Source of the DNA: Gimesia alba
Lineage (GTDB): Bacteria > Planctomycetota > Planctomycetia > Planctomycetales > Planctomycetaceae
Direction of reading: 5' to 3'
Assembly: GCF_007744675.1 (NCBI RefSeq)
Contig: NZ_CP036269.1
Coordinates: forward strand, 7,013,917 to 7,077,916
Length of the DNA stretch: 64,000 nt
Shown here: positions 1-8,755 of the stretch, in pieces
Numbering within the stretch: position 1 is the first letter of the stretch
Layout of the letters: each line of letters starts with the position of its first letter
The notes under the pieces: generated by a model
What the model saw: the letters and a program-made list of their open reading frames with translations, nothing else
Database searches by the model: none
Told to the model about the DNA's origin: nothing
Program-made: the position numbers and the translations under genes

Positions 1-1
1 C

Positions 2-178
2 AAGAAAGATCGAGAACTGATTCAGAGACGATACCAGGGAAGTAACCAGGGGAAGGATCTGGCAGATGAATTAGGCCGCCCGGCAAATTCTGTTTATCAG
101 TCGTTAGGGCGTGTCAGACGTACGCTATTTGAATGTATTAACCGCTATATTGCAGCAGAGTCTTATAGTCATGAGTAA
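2..178 (+). CDS. ECF-type RNA polymerase sigma factor, C-terminal end (partial)
   Basis: The window opens inside a gene read in frame 2; 58 codons remain before TAA at 176-178. The residues ([20 protein letters not shown], then [18 protein letters not shown] and FECINRY) match sigma region 4, the helix-turn-helix that reads the -35 element, in the style of planctomycete ECF sigma factors. The last codons overlap the ATG of the next gene by 8 bases (171-178), so the two are translationally coupled. That next gene starts with an anti-sigma-like segment, which fits a sigma/anti-sigma pair. The N-terminal part (region 2) lies outside the window, so ECF subgroup and promoter specificity cannot be judged. 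Confidence 0.8.
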   Translation, partial: KKDRELIQRRYQGSNQGKDLADELGRPANSVYQSLGRVRRTLFECINRYIAAESYSHE

Positions 179-2366
179 GAAAGAAATCGAATTAGCTGAG
201 CTTTCTTTGCTTATGGAAGCATTGTGCGAGGAACGTCTGTCAGCAAAAGAGAGCGCCAGACTGGAGGAAATTGTACTTTCCGATCCCGATGCGATGCAGT
301 TCTATCTGAATTATTCACACTTGCATGGCACTTTATACTGGGATCAGGCTTTGGGCGCTGACGCGATGATTCCTGTAGCAGCTGCTGTTGAGGAAGAAAT
401 TGCTGAAGTAGAAGCCGTCGAAGAAGACGGTGAAATCACAGTCATCGAATCGATCAAACGTCCGACAGCGCCGCGCAGAAAGCACTGGGTCGCGGGAATC
501 ACATCAGTCTGTCTGCTGGTGACATTCATGGTCGTAATCAATTCATGGCTGAAAAAAGACGATGTACCAAATCTGGTCGATAATTCTCCGAACGAGAATG
601 CGATGCCTGCGGGTAACAATGGTACTTCCGAGAACCTGGCTGCCGTACCCTCGACGAAACACAGTCGTTCGATTCATGTCGAACCATCCCAGCATCCCAT
701 GTTGCGTTCCCACCAGGGTGACTCTCCCCAATCGCTTAGCGACCTGCCTTTGATTGCCGCCAAGCCGAAGCAGTTAGCGCCGGTAGAACAATTACCGACA
801 GGTGCTTCTGACGATGCCGTCATCACATTTATTAATCATCGGATTCAGGATGGATGGGCCGCCGCCAATATTTCACCTTCCCCTTTTGCTTCCGATGAAG
901 AGTGGGTCCGGCGTGTGTATCTTGATGTAATTGGTCGCATTCCAACGGCTACCGAAGCAGAACAGTTTTTGAAATCGACGCGGCCAGATAAACATCAGCG
1001 GCTGGTCAAACAATTGACTGAAAATCCGACGTATGTCACGAACTGGTCAACGATCTGGACACGCTTACTCATTGGTCGGTCTATGTCTCGTGAGATTAAT
1101 CGCCGCGCCTTGCAGGACTTTCTGGTACAAAGTTTTGCCGAAAACCGCCCTTGGAGCGACATCGTGTATGATCTGGTCTCTGCGGAAGGGGATGCGGATA
1201 CGAATGGTGCCACGAACTTTTTACTGGCACATCTGAATAATGAAGCCGTGCCTGCGACCGCGATTACCACACGCCTGTTTCTGGGAACACAAATTCAATG
1301 TACCCAGTGCCATAACCACCCGTTCAATGATGCGACGCAGAGCCAGTTCTGGGAGATCAACAGTTTCTTCAAGCAGACTAAAGTAGTCCGCAAGAAAAAC
1401 ATGGGAGAGAAAGGCGAAGCTAAGGAACCCAAACTGGCATTGGTCTCTCTTTCCAAAGGGGGAACCACATTTTATGAAACCCGGCAAGGCTTGATGCAAC
1501 CCGCTTATCCGAAATTTGCGGGAGTGAAAATCTCCGATGCTCCCGGCGTGAATCGGCGTCAGGAACTGGCACGATTAATGACATCAGGTAAAACAAATCA
1601 GTTGGCCCGTGCCATGGTCAATCGAATGTGGGCTCACTTCTTTGGTTATGGATTCACCCGACCTGTGGATGACATGGGCTATCATAATTCCCCCACCCAT
1701 CCCGAGTTACTGGACCAGTTGTCGCGTCAATTTGTCGATAGCGGCTATGACATTAAACAACTGATTCAATGGATCTGTCTGTCGGATGCGTATCGGCTCA
1801 GCAGTCGTTTTCTGGAAGACAATGTCGCCGACAATCCCGAGGACGGCAGCACTCCGAACTTCAGTCGAATGTATGTCAAGCAGATGACCGCAGAGCAGCT
1901 TTATGATTCTCTGCAAGTCACCGCCAAGCCGACACAGATTGTGACCAACTACTCGACAGCCTGGAACAAAATGCAGAAACGCGATCAATGGCTGCAGCAG
2001 TTTGTCTATACGCTTGAAAATGAAGAAAATGACGAGACCACAACCTTTGACGGCACCATCACACAGGCACTGTTAATGATGAACGGGTCTCTGGTGAAAC
2101 GAAGCCTGGATTTCAAACAGGATGGAACGATTTTGACGCAGGCACTCAAGGAACGCACGCCAGATGCCAGAATCAGAAAACTAAGTCTGGCCGCGTTGAC
2201 GCGTTATCCCACCTCACGCGAGCTGACAGAGTTGAAGCGTCTGGTAAAAGAGCGTACTAAATTTCTGACGGCTCGAAATGTTCCGCTTCAATCCGCCGTC
2301 CAGCAAAGCTACCAAGATGTCTACTGGGCTTACCTCAACTCGAATGAATTCATCCTGATTCATTGA
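171..2366 (+). CDS. Anti-sigma-like N-terminus fused to DUF1549/DUF1553 (PSCyt2/PSD1) protein
   Basis: About 731 residues from the ATG at 171; an in-frame start at 111 would lie inside the sigma gene and is less likely. Residues 1-58 are a small helical segment of the kind found in planctomycete anti-sigma/FecR-like proteins ([20 protein letters not shown], then [14 protein letters not shown]). An acidic linker follows, then one membrane helix at about 105-127 and a Ser/Asn-rich spacer. DUF1549 begins near residue 214 ([18 protein letters not shown]) and contains CTQCHNHP near 377, a CxxCH-type motif. DUF1553 fills about 450-700. Planctomycete DUF1549/DUF1553 proteins are usually secreted, of unknown function, and often paired with DUF1501 proteins; none is present here. 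Inference: a membrane anti-sigma factor whose outer part is the DUF1549/1553 module, sensing something outside the cytoplasm. Confidence 0.8.
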   Translation: MSKKEIELAELSLLMEALCEERLSAKESARLEEIVLSDPDAMQFYLNYSHLHGTLYWDQALGADAMIPVAAAVEEEIAEVEAVEEDGEITVIESIKRPTAPRRKHWVAGITSVCLLVTFMVVINSWLKKDDVPNLVDNSPNENAMPAGNNGTSENLAAVPSTKHSRSIHVEPSQHPMLRSHQGDSPQSLSDLPLIAAKPKQLAPVEQLPTGASDDAVITFINHRIQDGWAAANISPSPFASDEEWVRRVYLDVIGRIPTATEAEQFLKSTRPDKHQRLVKQLTENPTYVTNWSTIWTRLLIGRSMSREINRRALQDFLVQSFAENRPWSDIVYDLVSAEGDADTNGATNFLLAHLNNEAVPATAITTRLFLGTQIQCTQCHNHPFNDATQSQFWEINSFFKQTKVVRKKNMGEKGEAKEPKLALVSLSKGGTTFYETRQGLMQPAYPKFAGVKISDAPGVNRRQELARLMTSGKTNQLARAMVNRMWAHFFGYGFTRPVDDMGYHNSPTHPELLDQLSRQFVDSGYDIKQLIQWICLSDAYRLSSRFLEDNVADNPEDGSTPNFSRMYVKQMTAEQLYDSLQVTAKPTQIVTNYSTAWNKMQKRDQWLQQFVYTLENEENDETTTFDGTITQALLMMNGSLVKRSLDFKQDGTILTQALKERTPDARIRKLSLAALTRYPTSRELTELKRLVKERTKFLTARNVPLQSAVQQSYQDVYWAYLNSNEFILIH

Positions 2367-2468
2367 TCGCTCAAACCCCTCTTGCGGTTTCAATTTTGAA
2401 TTGCTATAGATAGTCCCTGTTTACGCTTTCTCGTTTTCAGGTTCCGGGCATTTCAATAGAGGATTCAG

Positions 2469-3221
2469 ATGACCGATCTTTTGATCAATAAGGTTGCTGT
2501 TGTTACCGGTGCCAGCAGTGGCATTGGCCGTTCGATCGCAGAGCATTACCTGAACGAGGGTGCAAAAGTGGTTGTATTTGCCAGAAGGAGTGCACTGCTG
2601 GAAGAACTGGAAGCCGAGTTTCCGGCGCGGACTCTGGTTGTGGATGGCGACGTTACCAGTGAGGCCGATCTGAGTCGACTGGCCGAGGCAACAAAGCGCC
2701 GATTTGGCCGGGTTGATATTCTGGTTCCTAATGCGGGAATTGCCCGGGTCATACCGATCGAAGAATCAAGCCGTGAGGCGATCAATGAAACTTTTGACGT
2801 CAATTTTCATGGTGCGTTTCAGACTGTGCGAACTTTTTTGCCCGATTTGAACGAGGGTTCGTCTGTCATCTTTATCACAACCTATCTCACGCAAGTCGGC
2901 TTTCCCGGAGTCGCCGCTTATTCTGCTTCGAAAGCGGCTTTGAAATCATTGACTCAGACTCTGGCGGCCGAATTAGGACCTCGCGGAATTCGCGTGAATG
3001 CGATCGCCCCGGGACCGATTGCAACCCCAATCTGGAAGAGTGTCGGGCTGGATGAAGAACAGCTCAAGGGCGTCGAAGAATCGGTGGCCAGTCGGTTGAT
3101 TTCTCAGAAATTTGGAAAACCGGAAGACATTGCGGAAGTCGCCGTCTTTCTGGCATCCGATGCAGCCCGAAATATTTGCGGACAAGAAATCGTCGCCGAC
3201 GACGGTTACACACTCAGCTAG
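2469..3221 (+). CDS. Short-chain dehydrogenase/reductase (SDR)
   Basis: 250 residues, the usual classical SDR length. Visible features are the nucleotide-binding TGASSGIG near residues 14-21, the NAG motif near 89-91, and the catalytic YSASK near 150. The C-terminal IAEVAVFLASDAARNICGQE with a DGGY-like ending is typical of FabG-like enzymes. The residue 13 positions before the catalytic Tyr, normally Ser, is Thr (FITTYLTQVGF). Thr also carries a hydroxyl, so activity may be retained. The substrate cannot be inferred. A GAGGA ribosome site precedes the ATG. The gene stands between the sigma/DUF1549 locus and a convergent PilZ gene and does not look part of an operon. Confidence 0.85.
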   Translation: MTDLLINKVAVVTGASSGIGRSIAEHYLNEGAKVVVFARRSALLEELEAEFPARTLVVDGDVTSEADLSRLAEATKRRFGRVDILVPNAGIARVIPIEESSREAINETFDVNFHGAFQTVRTFLPDLNEGSSVIFITTYLTQVGFPGVAAYSASKAALKSLTQTLAAELGPRGIRVNAIAPGPIATPIWKSVGLDEEQLKGVEESVASRLISQKFGKPEDIAEVAVFLASDAARNICGQEIVADDGYTLS

Positions 3222-3254
3222 CCCGGGCTCAAGTGTAAAGTCACATTTCCACTT

Positions 3255-3650
3255 TCAATTTGGCAGCAAATCGTGCAGGCTGTTTTTTTGCTCGATAAAC
3301 TCACTCAGCGTTTTTTCCTGCTTTTCAGTCAATAAGACACATAACTCACAACCGGTCGAATATTTTCCGGTCGGGTCTTGTTCTTGCCAGACCACTTTCG
3401 CGGTCGAATTGAAAAGGTGCTTGCCTGAGTTATGGACTTGTACAAGCAGCGATTCACCAATGGATAGTGGCAAATCCAATCGGATACGAATCCCATTTGA
3501 TGAAACATCATACAGAGTACCGTTGATGGGCCCCTGACCAGAAGAACTGCCCGACCTCAATAAACTGACTTCTGTTTCGAATTTTGTGCGTTGATATTGT
3601 CGTCGTTCGTTTCCAGAACGTCGGCTAGTCGATTTTCTACGGTCAGTCAT
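3255..3650 (-). CDS. PilZ domain protein
   Basis: About 131 residues from the ATG at 3650; the frame stays open further upstream but the extra residues look non-coding. After a short basic N-terminus (MTDRRKSTSRRSGNERR) comes RRQYQRTKFETEV and, later, DVSSNGIRI. These are the two PilZ signatures: an RxxxR-type arginine motif, then D/NxSxxG on the first strands of the beta-barrel. PilZ domains bind cyclic di-GMP and pass the signal to motility, polysaccharide or adhesion machinery. There is no second output domain, so it is probably a free-standing adaptor. It is convergent with the SDR gene. No partner is evident nearby. Confidence 0.8.
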   Translation of the reverse strand: MTDRRKSTSRRSGNERRQYQRTKFETEVSLLRSGSSSGQGPINGTLYDVSSNGIRIRLDLPLSIGESLLVQVHNSGKHLFNSTAKVVWQEQDPTGKYSTGCELCVLLTEKQEKTLSEFIEQKNSLHDLLPN

Positions 3651-3813
3651 GGGTGCTGCCTGTCTTGTTTGGCCCGGCGGATTATCATCAATGCTGCAGA
3701 CATGAGGAAAGATATAGATCCTGCAGGTGAAGTATAGGCCAGAATCTCGCACACTTCGTGGGAGAGTTCTAGAATCTCAGGAGATCTTTCTGCTGGGTCC
3801 GTTTGTATCAGTT

Positions 3814-5157
3814 CTACTGTTTGACCGGCTTAAACAGGGGCAGAATATCATTCAGGTTATCCTGTTCGCACAAGAGAATGACGGTGTCACCCGCCTGAAT
3901 CTGATCCTCGGCACCAGGAACCCGAACGCAATCTTCTTTGACCACAGCGGCAATCAGTGCCTGTTTCAGTTTCAGATCTTTCAATAACGCCTGCGTGATC
4001 GGAGTGTTCTTTCGAACTTCGAGCTCGAGGATTGCCGAATTCCCTCCACCAATTTCCGAGTGGCTGATAATCGGACCTGAATGGACCATGCCCATAATCT
4101 GACGCGTAATCACCTCGCGTGGACTGACGGCAACATCAATGCCCAGTTTTGTCAGAACATTGGCATAATCGGGACGCCGCACAATACTCATGATGCGGCT
4201 GGCTCCAAGCTCTTTGGCTTCGACCCCACACACAATATTGTCTTCATCCCGACCGGTTGCTGCGATAAACACATCCGCTTTACCAACGCGGGCCTCTTCC
4301 ATTTCTGTTCGCCTGGTTGCGTCGGCGTGCAGGACTGTTGTGGAATCGAGGTGCCTTGAAAGAAATTCACAGCGAACGGGATCTGTTTCCAGAATCGTGA
4401 CCGAATATTCTTTTTTCTGCAAAATCCGCGCAAGGTTAAAACCGATATTTCCACCACCGGCAATAATCACACGAAATTTCACGGCTCGTTTGTGTTGAAA
4501 CATGCGGTGCACTTTATCGATATGCTCCTGTGTACCGATCAGCGTTACGATTTGACCTGCTTCGATCACGTTATCCGCGCCTGCGATGGATGTATTCACT
4601 CCGTCTGAAATCAGGCCAACCCGGACATCACTGGGGAGATTCAGATTCCGCAATAATACGCCATCTGCTTTGACTCCCTTTTGCACATCCAGAACCTGAA
4701 TGACGACTTCTCCCCGTGCGAAATTTTCCACTGCAAATAAACCGGGCTCGCCAATTTGCTTCGCCAGTTCGAGCGCGGTCAAATATTCCAGGCTCAATAA
4801 GCGATCGATATTAAAGTGCCGTTGATAGTCGAAGGTACTTAAGTTGAGATACGCATGATTGAACACACGGGCCACACAGCGGCGGGACCCCATTGCTTTC
4901 GCAAGACTGGCACCAACCATGTTGACTTCATCCAGACTGGTTACTGCCAGGCAAAGATCTGCTCCGAGGACACCGGCTTGAAACAGGATTGCAGAGTCAC
5001 ACGCAGAGCCACAGATCGTCTGGACGTCGACTCGTTCTTCTACCAGTTCCAAAGCACTGCGTGATTTGTCGATAATGGTAACATTGTGTTGCTCGGCACA
5101 AAGGGTGTCGGCCACAAATGTGCCAACCGTCCCCGCTCCCATAATTACAATATTCAT
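3814..5157 (-). CDS. trkA: Trk potassium uptake regulatory protein TrkA
   Basis: 447 residues, the normal TrkA length, with two tandem RCK units. RCK_N 1 begins with GAGTVGTFVADTL at residue 7, RCK_C 1 lies around 135-220, RCK_N 2 begins with IIAGGGNIGFNLARIL near 230, and RCK_C 2 closes the protein. The glycine motifs with a downstream acidic residue (TIIDKS, TILETD) are the NAD(H)/nucleotide-binding sites. TrkA is a cytoplasmic ring that gates the TrkH/TrkG potassium channel. No trkH/trkG gene lies in the window, so the channel must be encoded elsewhere. The next gene in the same direction, a permease at 5207-6160, is upstream and separated by 49 bases containing a weak terminator-like hairpin. 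Confidence 0.93.
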   Translation of the reverse strand: MNIVIMGAGTVGTFVADTLCAEQHNVTIIDKSRSALELVEERVDVQTICGSACDSAILFQAGVLGADLCLAVTSLDEVNMVGASLAKAMGSRRCVARVFNHAYLNLSTFDYQRHFNIDRLLSLEYLTALELAKQIGEPGLFAVENFARGEVVIQVLDVQKGVKADGVLLRNLNLPSDVRVGLISDGVNTSIAGADNVIEAGQIVTLIGTQEHIDKVHRMFQHKRAVKFRVIIAGGGNIGFNLARILQKKEYSVTILETDPVRCEFLSRHLDSTTVLHADATRRTEMEEARVGKADVFIAATGRDEDNIVCGVEAKELGASRIMSIVRRPDYANVLTKLGIDVAVSPREVITRQIMGMVHSGPIISHSEIGGGNSAILELEVRKNTPITQALLKDLKLKQALIAAVVKEDCVRVPGAEDQIQAGDTVILLCEQDNLNDILPLFKPVKQ

Positions 5158-5171
5158 AGTTTACTCTATAA

Positions 5172-5187
5172 AAACTGATTCCAGTTT
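5172..5187 (-). terminator. Weak terminator-like hairpin after the ABC-2 permease
   Basis: A 6-bp stem AAACTG/CAGTTT with a 4-base loop is followed, on the minus strand, by a short T run. It sits between the permease stop and the trkA start. The stem has only two G-C pairs, so termination would be partial. Confidence 0.3.
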
Positions 5188-5206
5188 AATTGTGAGACTC
5201 AGATCA

Positions 5207-6160
5207 TCAGCTACTGGCGCTACGATAGCTGTTGAGAGACCAGTTGAAGATGTAACGTGATATAAATAATAACGCCAATGTGACAAAAACGGATACGAGT
5301 GTGATCCAGGAAGGTTCCAGAGCTTTCGATAACAACTGTCGCGCAGGAACTGTCACTACAAGTAAAATGGGAATCACATATGAGAAGGCAAATCGCAATA
5401 GCTCTCCTGTCGGGGAGCCGCTGTAAATACTCCGCGGGTAACGGGCAAATACTGTAATATAAAACCAGAAATCATACAGCCCCTGATTACGACCAAACCA
5501 GATGCTACTGCTCGCCAGGGCAATCATCAGGCTGTAAAAGAAGGCGACCCCTATCGCCAACAGTAGACAATACATGATAATTTGACCTGCCCCCTGGCAG
5601 CTGATTATCAACAATGTCAGCCATTCCCCTGATTGGATCAGATTCTGCAGCGTGAGAATTCCCCGATCAAAATCTGTGATTTGTGACATCGAATAGAATA
5701 AAAGTGCTCCCGCCAGAAGAACCTGATTCAGCATTGCCAGATTGACCTTCTCGAACGAAACGAGAAACTGAGTATCAATGGGTTTCAACAATACAAAATC
5801 CAGGTTGCCGTTTCGAATCAGCTCGCTGAAATTGGCGCAATTGGGCATGAAAAATGTTTCCACAATCGCATTGATCAGCATCCCTGTTGCCATAAAGGCA
5901 AAATATTCCTCACGAGTCCAGTCATTGATCGAATTGACATTGCGGTAAATGATATCAAACAGAATCAGCTGGGCGGCAAACCAGAATCCGCGCGTGACAA
6001 TGGTGATAATCAAATTGCCACGAAACGTCATTTCACGAATCAGAGAATTGCGCAGGAAAGTCATCCAGACACGCCCGTATTGAGGCCGGGTAGAATTTGT
6101 CATTTCAGGAAACACTTTCTCTACGATCTTGAAATTCTCTGACTGATAGATTTGTTGCAT
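5207..6160 (-). CDS. ABC-2 family transporter permease (PF06182-like)
   Basis: About 317 residues from the ATG at 6160. A GTG at 6163 and an internal ATG at 6103 ([13 protein letters not shown]) are alternatives, none with a strong ribosome site. Six hydrophobic stretches are visible, starting with [19 protein letters not shown]. The segment [20 protein letters not shown] is typical of the ABC-2 permeases of PF06182, which pair with an ATPase and often a second permease. Neither partner is adjacent: neighbours are trkA downstream and a divergent secreted protein upstream. The ATPase is therefore elsewhere, or this is a relic of a larger operon. The substrate is unknown. Confidence 0.75.
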   Translation of the reverse strand: MQQIYQSENFKIVEKVFPEMTNSTRPQYGRVWMTFLRNSLIREMTFRGNLIITIVTRGFWFAAQLILFDIIYRNVNSINDWTREEYFAFMATGMLINAIVETFFMPNCANFSELIRNGNLDFVLLKPIDTQFLVSFEKVNLAMLNQVLLAGALLFYSMSQITDFDRGILTLQNLIQSGEWLTLLIISCQGAGQIIMYCLLLAIGVAFFYSLMIALASSSIWFGRNQGLYDFWFYITVFARYPRSIYSGSPTGELLRFAFSYVIPILLVVTVPARQLLSKALEPSWITLVSVFVTLALLFISRYIFNWSLNSYRSASS

Positions 6161-6432
6161 CACGTATCTGCATTTTATTCAAATTGCCTTGCGTTGTCTT
6201 CTCTAGCTGCCCCATCAGAAAAATAAACTGAGAGAGTCTGTTAAATTGTCTCGAATACGGAGTTTATAAAGAATGTGCCCGTGGTAACTCTCACGGCAAC
6301 AAATCAGACAAACTCTGAAATGTAAGTCAAAAAACACTGATATTTCTATTGGAAAAAAGCTTGGCCCCTGTTTGGCGGGTAAACTTGAAACAAGTGTTTC
6401 ATAGTAGATTTGCTGAACCTGAGGTGTGATTA

Positions 6433-7095
6433 ATGAATTCAAATGATTTTTTCTTAAACAACGCTCTTAAACTCTGCCGTGTGTTCGCGTTGGCAGCGTT
6501 GATCAATTTTACAGGCTCGGGCCAGATTGCTCATGCTCAAAAAGATCCCTTTTCGCCCGATACTGAGCAGACTGAGATGACGCCTCAAGAGCAGGAAGCA
6601 GCAGCCCAGGACTTATTGAAAGGGGTGCAAAAGCTGGTACTGTCCCAACAAAAGCGGATAGCCCGCAAGGTGATTCGGCTCTATCCCAAGTCAGAATCGG
6701 CTAAAGTCGCCAGATTGCTTCTGGAAGAATATAAGCGTTTTGATGAGCTGAAAGAAGAGGAAGAAAAGGCAGACGTCGCATGGCTCAATCAGGTGAGAAA
6801 CCATTGGTTCGTAGAGCGTGATCCGGTACACAACACCTGCTACTTTACCCTTCTGGAAGGGACTCAAAAGTCGGCAACCAAGATCGTCAATAAAGCGAAC
6901 ACCCCCGTTTTATATGAGTTGAAAGGCCCTTCTATGCCTTGGAACGGTCCGTTTCGGCTACGTACGGGGGAGTCACATGAATTCTATTATTCAGCCCAGG
7001 TTCGCTTCTTCTCCGACCAGGGAATGGTGGTCAAGCATTTGGCACCAGGTCAGACACTGCAATTGAACGATAAAAACACTCTACATATCAAATAA
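6433..7095 (+). CDS. Secreted protein of unknown function
   Basis: 220 residues. The ATG has GAGG 8 bases upstream. A hydrophobic signal segment at about 14-35 ends in IAHAQ, a plausible signal-peptidase site. The mature protein begins with an acidic, Gln-rich helical stretch (TPQEQEAAAQDLLKGVQKLV), then charged helices (RFDELKEEEEKADVAWL). The C-terminal half looks beta-rich, with several aromatic residues (NHWFVERDPVHNTCYFTLLE, then SHEFYYSAQVRFF). I do not recognise the family. The gene is monocistronic: divergent from the permease and closed by a strong terminator. Confidence 0.7.
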   Translation: MNSNDFFLNNALKLCRVFALAALINFTGSGQIAHAQKDPFSPDTEQTEMTPQEQEAAAQDLLKGVQKLVLSQQKRIARKVIRLYPKSESAKVARLLLEEYKRFDELKEEEEKADVAWLNQVRNHWFVERDPVHNTCYFTLLEGTQKSATKIVNKANTPVLYELKGPSMPWNGPFRLRTGESHEFYYSAQVRFFSDQGMVVKHLAPGQTLQLNDKNTLHIK

Positions 7096-7103
7096 TAAAA
7101 TCG

Positions 7104-7152
7104 GCCTCTTGTTTTTTGTGAATTATCTCACACGATCCAAGAGGCTTTTTTT
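7104..7152 (+). terminator. Rho-independent terminator
   Basis: An 8-bp outer stem GCCTCTTG (7104-7111) / CAAGAGGC (7138-7145) encloses a second small stem TGTGA/TCACA (7117-7121 / 7128-7132). Seven T residues follow at 7146-7152. It lies 9 bases after the stop of the secreted-protein gene. Confidence 0.85.
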
Positions 7153-7414
7153 GTGTTCTATCGACAGACTAATTTTTGTAAACCATTTCATATTTGTCGC
7201 TTACCATCTTTCAACTAACTTATTTTCTCGTTGATCGCTAAGACGGAATTCACCTTTTCCCTTCTTGAATTTCTCGCTATACTCCCCCCACTCATCTTAT
7301 TCACGTCCAGTGAATCTGCCTCTCTCAGTCTCTCCGTTCAGTTTTTCTGATCTCCTCACACATTATATTTTCGCAGCATTTTTCTGCTGACGGTCGCGAT
7401 AAGGAGCCTCACCA
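7153..7414 (+). other. Intergenic leader before the DUF1207 gene
   Basis: AT/C-rich non-coding stretch between the terminator and the GTG of the next gene. I see no convincing ORF, repeat or consensus promoter. The ribosome site AAGGAG lies near 7400. Confidence 0.5.
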
Positions 7415-8668
7415 GTGAGGTTATTTATTAGAGTAATCATACAACGTACCCTGTTGGGGCTTTTGTTATGCGCTACGAGTGGAAACTTGAGTGCACAACA
7501 GGCTTCAGGCAGTAAGCCATTTATGGCACCTTCACCCTATGGTGGTCGTCAAGAGAGTCCGCGTAATCAGCCGGCAAGTCAGGCGCAAGTCTACCTGGAA
7601 CAACAATATTCCCAGAAACAACAAAATCCGGTACAGCTGGGCGCGCCTTTACATCAGACCAATCCCGTTCAGACCGCAGGCTGGAAACAGGATATTACTC
7701 AAAGCCTGCCTCCTCTTTATTCCCAAAACCGTGCTCAAACACGCCGAGGCCAATCCAGTCATCTCCGGCAGGTGGGCGCAATGCAAACAGATTACCCATC
7801 CGCTTTTGAGGCATTTTCAGACGATCTGAACTATCCGGAACTGGAACGCATGCCCGATCCCGAGGGGAATTATACCGAGTCGATCGACGAACTCTGTGGA
7901 GAAAGCTGTTGGGGTTGGACAGTCTTGCCGACCGATCTGCTTTATACTTCCTATTTAGCAGGTCCCAAGGAACCTCGAATGGCGCTGGCAGTTCTGAATG
8001 AAAAAGACATCGGCTGGCAGATGGAACTGGAAGCAGGAGCGCGCGTCGGATTGCTGCGCTATGGTTCGATGAACGATGAAGTGCTGGAAGGTTGGCAGCT
8101 TGACGTCGAAGGAGCAGGGCCACCTCGTTTGAACATCGAAGAAGAACTTGATCTGGATGCCGCTGATTTTCGGGTCGGTGTCCCGCTGACTTGGAGACAG
8201 GGAGCCTATCAGGCCAAGTTCGCTTATTATCATACCAGTGCCCATGTCGGCGATGAGTATCTTAAACGTCATCCCGGTTTTCAGAGAATCAACTATGTAC
8301 GTGATGTCTTTGTGTTGGGGGGTGGGTATTTTGTGGATCCTGATCTCAGGTTGTATGCCGAAATCGGCTACGCATTCAATACTGACGGCGGAGCAGAACC
8401 CTGGGAATTGCAATTTGGTGCCGAGTTCAGTCCCGCCGAACATAACGGAATCTATGGGGCTCCTTTCTGGGCCATCAATGGATATTTGCGTGAGGAAGTG
8501 GATTGGGGCGGTAATGTGAACTTCATGATTGGCTGGCAGTGGCGCGGCGATCGAAACAACCACCTGTTCCGCATCGGTTTTCAATACCTGGACGGAAAAA
8601 CCATGCAGTATTCCTTCTTCCAGAATTCCGAACGAATGGTGGGCTTTGGTACCTGGTATGACTTCTAA
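7415..8668 (+). CDS. DUF1207 domain protein, exported, probably envelope-associated
   Basis: 417 residues from a GTG at 7415, supported by AAGGAG about 9 bases upstream. A signal peptide (ending NLSAQ, about residue 28) precedes a Gln/Pro-rich low-complexity region up to about 110. The DUF1207 part starts near 160 with SCWGWTVLPTDLLY and LAGPKEPRMA. It continues as alternating beta strands rich in aromatic and Gly residues (YAEIGYAFNTDGGAEPWELQ, NFMIGWQW, FRIGFQYLDG) and ends in an aromatic residue, WYDF. That strand pattern and the terminal Phe resemble outer-membrane beta-barrels; this is inference. DUF1207 is common in planctomycetes and has no known function. A possible promoter for the next gene follows it. 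Confidence 0.75.
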   Translation: MRLFIRVIIQRTLLGLLLCATSGNLSAQQASGSKPFMAPSPYGGRQESPRNQPASQAQVYLEQQYSQKQQNPVQLGAPLHQTNPVQTAGWKQDITQSLPPLYSQNRAQTRRGQSSHLRQVGAMQTDYPSAFEAFSDDLNYPELERMPDPEGNYTESIDELCGESCWGWTVLPTDLLYTSYLAGPKEPRMALAVLNEKDIGWQMELEAGARVGLLRYGSMNDEVLEGWQLDVEGAGPPRLNIEEELDLDAADFRVGVPLTWRQGAYQAKFAYYHTSAHVGDEYLKRHPGFQRINYVRDVFVLGGGYFVDPDLRLYAEIGYAFNTDGGAEPWELQFGAEFSPAEHNGIYGAPFWAINGYLREEVDWGGNVNFMIGWQWRGDRNNHLFRIGFQYLDGKTMQYSFFQNSERMVGFGTWYDF

Positions 8669-8693
8669 CCAACTCGCCATCTCTACAAACTCT

Positions 8694-8701
8694 GCTATAA
8701 T
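8694..8701 (+). promoter_or_regulatory. Possible extended -10 promoter for cobA-hemD
   Basis: A perfect TATAAT at 8696-8701 is preceded by TG one base earlier, an extended -10. No good -35 is visible. It would place transcription about 45-50 bases before the ATG at 8756. Confidence 0.35.
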
Positions 8702-8755
8702 GATGGTTTGCTAATTGATATCAGTAAACAGTGGTTGCGGAGTGAAAGAGAGCTG

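Noticed and set aside
3220..3229. 10-base palindrome AGCCCGGGCT between the SDR and PilZ genes
   Set aside because: It has no loop and no T run, so it is not a terminator, and a single short palindrome is expected by chance.
6215..6442. 75-codon minus-strand frame before the secreted-protein gene
   Set aside because: No ribosome site, no family resemblance, and it covers the likely promoter and start of the rightward gene.
7955..8680. 241-codon frame on the minus strand opposite the DUF1207 gene
   Set aside because: The plus-strand gene has a signal peptide, ribosome site and family resemblance; the antisense product has none.
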